DNA of 64,000 nt, taken from positions 410,421 through 474,420 of the forward strand of contig WMKK01000015.1 in NCBI GenBank assembly GCA_012295225.1, read 5' to 3'. The notes under the pieces were generated by a model. That model saw only the letters and a list, made by a program, of their open reading frames with translations, searched no databases and was not told the DNA's origin. The DNA is from Ostreococcus mediterraneus (taxonomy: Eukaryota > Chlorophyta > Mamiellophyceae > Mamiellales > Bathycoccaceae). Positions 59,457 through 64,000 of the stretch are shown one piece after another; the stretch's first letter is position 1, and every line of letters begins with the position of its first letter. The translations under genes were made by a program, and so were the position numbers.

Positions 59457-60612
59457 ATGCAATCCATCACCATGCGCGCCGCACCGGCGATGAGCGGTGT
59501 CAAGTTATCCACCACCGCACCGCGCCGCGCGACGACGACGACGCCGGCGCACGCCGCGCGACGCACCTCGGTGCACGCGCTCGCGGCGGCGATCGATCAG
59601 CTCACGTTCGACGGCGCCAAGTCCGGGTCGTCGACGCTTGAACTCAAGACGGCGCGCGCAGAGGTGGCGAAGGGTTTGGTGCATAAATATGTCGTCATGG
59701 TTCGACAAAACGCTCGACGGGTGCGTGCTCGCGCGATCGCGTACGCGCGCATCGATGACGATGACGATGACGAATGCGTGACCTCGAAACCCCGAAAGGC
59801 GCCCGGTGGACGACGATGGGCGCACACGATTGATCGTACGGCGATGACGGGCGATGACGGGCGCGAGCGATGATGGTGAATATTGTGTCGTCGTCATCCA
59901 ACGTCGCGTTCGACGTCGTTCGGTGTCGCCGCCGCGGTGGGCGACGCGCGCGTGGGGTGGGGGTGAAAACCCTTATCTGAGGGGTTTGCTTTTCGCGCCT
60001 GTACGCGCGTCGAACGAAGACGAAGAGAACGCGAGGTGACGTCGCGCTGTGTGTGTTTCTATGTACTGACCGTGTGGTATGTGTGTTGCGATGTAACAGG
60101 GTACGGCGAGCACGTTGACCAAGAGCGAAGTCCGGGGTGGGGGCAGAAAGCCGTTCAAGCAAAAGGGGACGGGGAACGCGCGTCAAGGGTCTTCGCGCTC
60201 TCCGCTCAAGCCGGGTGGGGGGGTGTCGTTCGGCCCGAAGCCGCGTGACTGGTCGATTAAGATGAACAAGAAGGAGCGTCGTTTGGCGATGGCGACCGCG
60301 CTGCAATCTGCGGCGAGCGCGATGATTGTGATTGATGACATTTCTGGCAACATTTCCAAGCCGAGCGCCAACGATTTCAACAAGAGTTTGCAAAAGTGGG
60401 GCGTTGGTGCGACCGAGAAGGCTTATGTCATCACCAAGGATGCGAACCCGAATGTTACGTTGAGCACGCGCAACATTTCTCGCGTCGTGCACACGGACAT
60501 TACGCACTTGAATGTGTACGACGTGTTGAACGCCGACAAGGTTGTCGTCGACGCCGCCGCTCTCGCGCACATTCAATCCTTCTTTGGTGAGAATGGCCAG
60601 GCTTGGGAGTAA
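59457..60612 (+). CDS. RPL4: Plastid ribosomal protein uL4, nuclear-encoded, one intron
   Basis: Exon 1 is 59457-59720 and exon 2 is 60100-60612, 258 residues. The 379 nt intron has donor GTGCGT, branch ACTGACC and acceptor AACAG, and joins VRQNARR to GTASTLTKSEVRGGG. Transit peptide is about 40 residues (MQSITMRAAPAMSGV...). The bacterial-type L4 core has TARAEVAKGLVHKYVV, the exit-tunnel loop RSEVRGGGRKPF-like TKSEVRGGGRKPFKQKGTG, ARQGSSRSPLKPGGGVSFGP, KMNKKERRLAMATALQSA and LNVYDVLNADKVVVD. It assembles the 50S subunit and lines the peptide tunnel. Confidence 0.95.
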
Positions 60613-60778
60613 GTACTGCGGAACGGCCGAGTTAGTCTTGCTGCTACACGCGTAATATATTTTACAAACCTAGATACTTCTTTGGACTTGAATTGTGTAA
60701 TTTGACGTCCCTTAATTTGAGAAAACTCGACGGGCGAGAGTTTGTTCTCGCGAGCGCGTGCGGTTGAACTCGACTCGA

Positions 60779-61654
60779 CTACACATACGACGGCGACACT
60801 TCTTCGAGAGTGATTGTGATTTTCAAGTCGCGGTTGCCCGCGATGCGCGTGCCGTCATTGAGCACGACGCCGCGCTCGCCGTACGCCTTGGCGCTCGGCG
60901 CGTACACCGTACGCACACCTCCACGCTTCATCGTGCGCACACCCTCTTCGATAGCCTCACACACGGGTGGTAACAACGGCTTCTTTTCAAACGTAAACGC
61001 AATCGGTCGTCCACTCTTCTTGGTATTCAAGTATTCCGCCCCCGTCTCGGCGTCGGCGACGAGCAAGTTGACGCCCACAAAGTCACCCTTTTTTGGCGAC
61101 GCACCACCACCTATGCGCGCGTCTGCAACTTTCAACCCCGACTCGAGCTCAACAATCTCCCCCGACGCCTCCACATCGCGCTCGAGTAACGCCTTGACGA
61201 TCTCCCCGCCCTCCACCGACGCGAGCAACGCGACCAAGCCCAAACCGCCGACGATCCCAAACCGCCGCGTTAAAAACCTCGACGCCGTGGCCACGGGATC
61301 GTACAAATTCACCCCAGACCCGGGTAAGGGTTTATCCTTCCGCGCCGGCGCCGGCGCCGGTGACGCCGACGCCGACGACGACGACGACGTGTTCGCCCCT
61401 TCGCGCCCTTGTCCATCGTCAGCCCCCGTCGTCGTCGTCGTCGTCACGCATCCATCGTCATCGTCCTCGCTCGCCCTCACGCGTCGAACGCCGCGGTGGT
61501 GCTGGCGGTACCGACGCGTCGTCGTCGTCGCCACCCGCGTCGTCGTCCTCATCGTCGTCGTCCTCATCGTCGTCCGCGTCGTCGTCGGCGGTGTGCGGAA
61601 CGACGACGACGACGTCGACGCGGGTGGATGACCGCACGAGCCACCCCTAGCCAT
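60779..61654 (-). CDS. FKBP-type peptidyl-prolyl isomerase, plastid (5' end altered by insertion)
   Basis: 291 residues from ATG 61654 or 262 from ATG 61567. Residues before ~105 are Thr/Ser/Arg-rich (transit-like). A hydrophobic stretch (RRFGIVGGLGLVALLASVEG) suggests a lumen-targeting or membrane segment. The FKBP domain is divergent: VELESGLKVADARIGGG, PKKGDFVGVNLLVAD, then IEEGVRTMKRGGVRTVYAPS and LKITITLEEV. ATG 61654 and the next codons MARG lie in the terminal repeat of the adjoining element, and the next few codons lie in the duplicated target site. The ancestral start is therefore more likely 61567 (MRTTTMRTTTRVATTTTRR). The isomerase active site is only partly conserved. Confidence 0.82.
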   Translation of the reverse strand: MARGGSCGHPPASTSSSSFRTPPTTTRTTMRTTTMRTTTRVATTTTRRYRQHHRGVRRVRASEDDDDGCVTTTTTTGADDGQGREGANTSSSSSASASPAPAPARKDKPLPGSGVNLYDPVATASRFLTRRFGIVGGLGLVALLASVEGGEIVKALLERDVEASGEIVELESGLKVADARIGGGASPKKGDFVGVNLLVADAETGAEYLNTKKSGRPIAFTFEKKPLLPPVCEAIEEGVRTMKRGGVRTVYAPSAKAYGERGVVLNDGTRIAGNRDLKITITLEEVSPSYV

Positions 61655-62302
61655 TTTCGGGTGATTTCAGGGGATTTGTAGACTTTCTCGGGTAAGTTCG
61701 CATTTACAGAGCTCCCACGCGTACAGATCGCTAGAACGCGTCGACGCGCGCGAGAAACGACGTGAAGACGCACAGGACGTGAGGCTCGTTCGTATTACAT
61801 GTCGCGTGTCGTCGNGGTGCAAAGCTTCACACTTCGCCCCTCCGCGATGGCGAGACGCTTGAGCGCTGCCGTGGCGTCTTTCCCGCTCTGGTACGGTCCT
61901 CTTGGAATCAACAAATCTACTCCTTGCACACCGATGGGCGCGCGATCTACCTTCTTCCACCAGTCTGGAAGGGCACGAACGTCGTCCGCCGCGCTGTCAT
62001 CGCGCGCGCGCGATGCCGATCGTCTCTGCGTTCGCGCTCGTCGAAGTCCACACCCTCACTCGAGCTGTCCCTTGCATTCAAAAGAATTTCACCATCGCTC
62101 GTTCCCGCGTCGAGTGGCGTCGCTATGGCCGCCGCGAACGTCTCCTCGCGCGGAGACGACGATTCTTCGCGCGCCGCCACCGCGCGGCGGCTCGTGCGCG
62201 CCACCATAGTGACGCGCCGCGACACGCGCGCTCGTCTCGCCACGCAACTTACCCGAGAAAGTCTACAAATCCCCTGAAGTCACCCGAAAATGGCTAGGGG
62301 TG
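61642..62302. mobile_element. 661 bp MULE-like element with 57 bp terminal inverted repeats
   Basis: Terminal inverted repeats 61642-61698 and 62246-62302 match at 56 of 57 positions (one T/C at position 24) and begin CACCCCTAGCCATTTTC. The element is flanked by a perfect 10 bp target-site duplication, CCGCACGAGC, at 61632-61641 and 62303-62312. Long repeats with a 9-11 bp duplication are typical of Mutator-like DNA transposons. The inside is too short for a transposase. The near-identical repeats and intact duplication indicate recent insertion. One undetermined base is at 61815. Confidence 0.88.
61797..62243 (-). pseudogene. Captured-looking coding fragment inside the MULE-like element
   Basis: Two overlapping minus-strand frames in different registers look protein-like. 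The first, from 62243, has ETFAAAIATPLDAGTSDGEI. The second, ending at 61797, has DVRALPDWWKKVDRAP and DLLIPRGPYQSGKDATAALK. The change of register falls in a GCGCGCGC run near 62010. The mix of ordered motifs suggests host coding sequence picked up by the element (Pack-MULE style). The source gene is not in this window. Confidence 0.4.
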
Positions 62303-62312
62303 CCGCACGAGC

Positions 62313-62352
62313 CATTCGGACATTCGGACATTCGGACATTCGGACATTCGGA
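62313..62352 (+). repeat. Five tandem copies of CATTCGGA
   Basis: A perfect 40 bp octamer array that starts at the first base after the right target-site duplication of the MULE-like element. A related GGACATTCGG motif occurs near both ends of the 43.5 kb element. Confidence 0.85.
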
Positions 62353-62588
62353 TATTCAAGACTCTGGACGGCTATGCAATCACACGTCGCCCGCAATACG
62401 CCTCACATTATATTGCACACACGTATGCGACCACGCCTTCGCCTATGTGATACGACGACGACGACGACCGCGACGATCGCGTCGACGACCACGCGACGAC
62501 CACGCGCCGTCGACGACCGCGCGTGGTGGCGTCGGCGTCGGCACTCGTCGTCGGTCGTCGACGGCGATTGAACGACAGATCGACAGAC

Positions 62589-63470
62589 ATGACCGCGAAC
62601 GCACCGACGTTGGGGTTTTTAAAAGTGGACGCGCGCGCACCGCTGCGCGGGAGCCGAGACCGCGGCGAGGGCGATGACGAGGAGGAGGACGTTGACCACC
62701 AGGGCGAGACCGAGGAGGGGTTCGTGAAGCTCGCGGCGCGACTCGAGCCCGGGTTTACGGGCACGACGCACGCGTATGTGGTCAAGGTACCGGCGAACGC
62801 GCGAGAGGTGAACGTGATGGCGACGTCGTTCGCGGCGGGGACGCGCGTGGAGATCGACGGGACGACGGGGAACATGGCGTTGCGGAGCGCGACGCGCGGG
62901 AAAGACGTCGTGGTGGCGTTGGTGGATGTTCAAAGTGGTGAGACGCGAGCTAAATATACGTTAACGTGTGAGGTTGATGACGCGATGTCGTGCGAGGGTG
63001 AGGTGGTGATGAAGGAGAAACCCAAGGTTGAGGGCGCGGAGGAGGCGCACGGGCACTCGCACGACGGCGTGCCGTGCGACGGCACGCACCATTCGCACGG
63101 ACACGCGCACGGGGACGGGGAAGAAAAGAAGCAAAAGTGTGGACACGACCATGGAGATGATGGTGGTGAGTGCCACGGACATGACCACGGACACGGACAC
63201 GGGGAGAAGAAGGAGGCGCACGGGCACGATCACGGCCACGGTCACGGGGAGAAGAAGGAAGAACATTCGCACGGGCACGGGCACGCGCACGGCGAAGAGA
63301 AAAAGGAGGCGTGCGGGCACGACCACGGACACGACGAGTGCCACGGGCACGCGCACGGCGAAGAAAAAAAGGAGGCGTGCGGGCACGACCACGGACACGA
63401 CGAGTGCCACGGGCACGCGCACGGCGAAGAAAAGAAGGAGCACTCGCACGGTCACGGCCACAGCCATTAG
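62589..63470 (+). CDS. Cadherin-like beta-sandwich protein with His-rich repeat tail
   Basis: 293 residues from ATG 62589. Residues ~45-130 fit a cadherin-like beta-sandwich: FVKLAARLEPGFTGTTHAYV, KVPANAREVNVMATSF, GTRVEIDG and ETRAKYTLTC. The C-terminal ~140 residues are made of His-Gly-His, Glu-Lys-Lys and Cys-Gly-His units. The clearest is a 22-residue repeat (EEKKEACGHDHGHDECHGHA) encoded by two nearly identical 66 bp units, 63291-63356 and 63357-63422. This tail should bind Zn, Ni, Co or Cu; a metal store, chaperone or buffer is plausible. No signal peptide is visible. The DNA repeat makes length variation likely. Confidence 0.75.
   Translation: MTANAPTLGFLKVDARAPLRGSRDRGEGDDEEEDVDHQGETEEGFVKLAARLEPGFTGTTHAYVVKVPANAREVNVMATSFAAGTRVEIDGTTGNMALRSATRGKDVVVALVDVQSGETRAKYTLTCEVDDAMSCEGEVVMKEKPKVEGAEEAHGHSHDGVPCDGTHHSHGHAHGDGEEKKQKCGHDHGDDGGECHGHDHGHGHGEKKEAHGHDHGHGHGEKKEEHSHGHGHAHGEEKKEACGHDHGHDECHGHAHGEEKKEACGHDHGHDECHGHAHGEEKKEHSHGHGHSH
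63291..63422 (+). repeat. Two 66 bp tandem repeats in the His-rich gene
   Basis: Units start at 63291 and 63357 with a third partial unit at 63423. They differ by about one base and keep frame, encoding 22 residues each. Confidence 0.85.
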
Positions 63471-63578
63471 ACTGACAGAGTAGCACGATGTGAAGGAACT
63501 TGAACCGCAAAAGAAAAGGAGACGTTAGAGTGATATCAAATTATAAACACCTGCGCTTCGCATGCGACGACAAAGCGT

Positions 63579-64000
63579 CTATTCGAGGGACAATTCTTCG
63601 TCGTTGGCGCGCTTGCCTGATTTCAACGCGTTGTAAAACTCGTGCGTCTCTTCAATCACACCCATCGTGTACGCCTTGTCCATGCACTTGTCGTCCAAGC
63701 CGAACTTGTTTTGCGGCTTACCATCCGGGGTCTTGTAGTCGCGGAACCACACACGGATCTTCTCGAGCTCGCCCGGGAAGTGCTTTTCGACGTCGGCGAC
63801 GTCGTTGATGTCCTTCGCCTTCGGGTCGCTGGTGGAAATGGCAATCACCTTCCAGTCCAACTCGCCGTCATCAATCATGGCGTACACGCCAACCGGCTTC
63901 ACCGGCGTCACAGAACCCATGGCGAGCGCGGCCGAACCAATCTCCACGACGTCCACGGGGTCGTTATCGCCCGACACCTTCATCGTCGGGTGCTCGTGCT
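63579..64000 (-). CDS. PPA: Soluble inorganic pyrophosphatase, partial (5' end beyond the window)
   Basis: The C-terminal 140 codons of a family I pyrophosphatase. The frame is open to the window edge, where it begins HEHPTMKVSGDNDPVDVVEIG. The GDNDPVDVVEIG block carries metal-binding Asp residues; VYAMIDDGELDWKVIAI, DVEKHFPGELEKIRVWFRDYK and the C-terminal helix THEFYNALKSG follow. The eukaryotic-type insert KTPDGKPQNKFG indicates the animal/fungal-like or plastid algal form. It hydrolyses PPi from biosynthesis. Compartment cannot be decided without the N-terminus. Confidence 0.95.
   Translation of the reverse strand, partial: HEHPTMKVSGDNDPVDVVEIGSAALAMGSVTPVKPVGVYAMIDDGELDWKVIAISTSDPKAKDINDVADVEKHFPGELEKIRVWFRDYKTPDGKPQNKFGLDDKCMDKAYTMGVIEETHEFYNALKSGKRANDEELSLE

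Noticed and set aside
1-64000. tRNA, rRNA, CRISPR or virus-like elements
   Set aside because: Spacers were scanned by eye for tRNA B-box-like GGTTCRA motifs, rRNA-like blocks, regular spacer arrays and capsid, integrase or reverse-transcriptase motifs; none was found. A covariance-model scan could still reveal small RNAs.

Overview
The window is nuclear DNA from a very compact, GC-rich green picoalga. The best fit is a Mamiellales prasinophyte of the Ostreococcus type. This rests on plant-type genes (PDS, gamma-tocopherol methyltransferase, Psb28, ferredoxin-thioredoxin reductase, a prasinophyte-like light-harvesting protein, plastid uL4), mostly intronless genes packed 50-150 bp apart, short introns with near-invariant signals, and telo-box/site II promoter motifs. 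Species is inferred, not proven.

Layout. 1-8 kb: a partial gene, psb28, dephospho-CoA kinase, a UVRAG/Vps38-like protein, an MRG-domain protein and the pre-rRNA methyltransferase SPB1. 8-17 kb: FUSED/TIO kinase, phytoene desaturase, a DnaJ-X protein, a lumen-type aspartic protease and DapB. 17.7-33.5 kb: two pyruvate kinase genes in inverted orientation bracket AP-2 sigma, a CPBP protease, RPL23, a BORCS8-like protein, an E1 2-oxoglutarate dehydrogenase, SLX1, a glycosyltransferase and two poorly known proteins. 33.5-43 kb: a repeat-rich spacer, a GST-like protein, a large membrane protein, a light-harvesting protein and an ACT/alpha-amylase fusion. 43-47.2 kb: a gene-poor stretch with a putative 2.8 kb element bounded by inverted repeats and carrying unknown reading frames. 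47.2-61.6 kb: actin, FTR catalytic subunit, mitochondrial bL12, a RELCH-like protein, LSM6, VTE4, a hypothetical protein, an ING PHD protein, a 2OG oxygenase, plastid uL4 and an FKBP. 61.6-64 kb: a 661 bp MULE-like insertion with a 10 bp target-site duplication at the FKBP 5' end, a His-rich repeat protein and the end of a soluble pyrophosphatase.

Functional threads. There are plastid functions (Psb28, PDS, Lhc, FTR, uL4, VTE4, FKBP, DapB), ribosome and RNA functions (SPB1, RPL23, LSM6, bL12, uL4), central carbon (two PKs, OGDH, amylase) and endomembrane or cytoskeleton functions (AP2S, UVRAG-like, BORCS8-like, RELCH-like, actin). There is no operon logic. Neighbours are mainly divergent pairs sharing short promoters and convergent pairs with short 3' spacers.

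The strongest unusual signals are: (1) an 893 bp near-identical inverted tract shared by the two pyruvate kinases, with undetermined bases at eight exactly mirrored positions; (2) the MULE-like insertion whose terminal repeat holds the FKBP start codon; (3) the 2.8 kb inverted-repeat element and a 16 bp perfect hairpin elsewhere that shares its terminal sequence; (4) an EF-hand-like insert in the OGDH E1; (5) an ACT-amylase fusion; (6) uniform splice signals (GTRCGY donor, CTGAC branch), with one LSM6 intron departing in both. No rRNA, tRNA, CRISPR or virus-like element was found.
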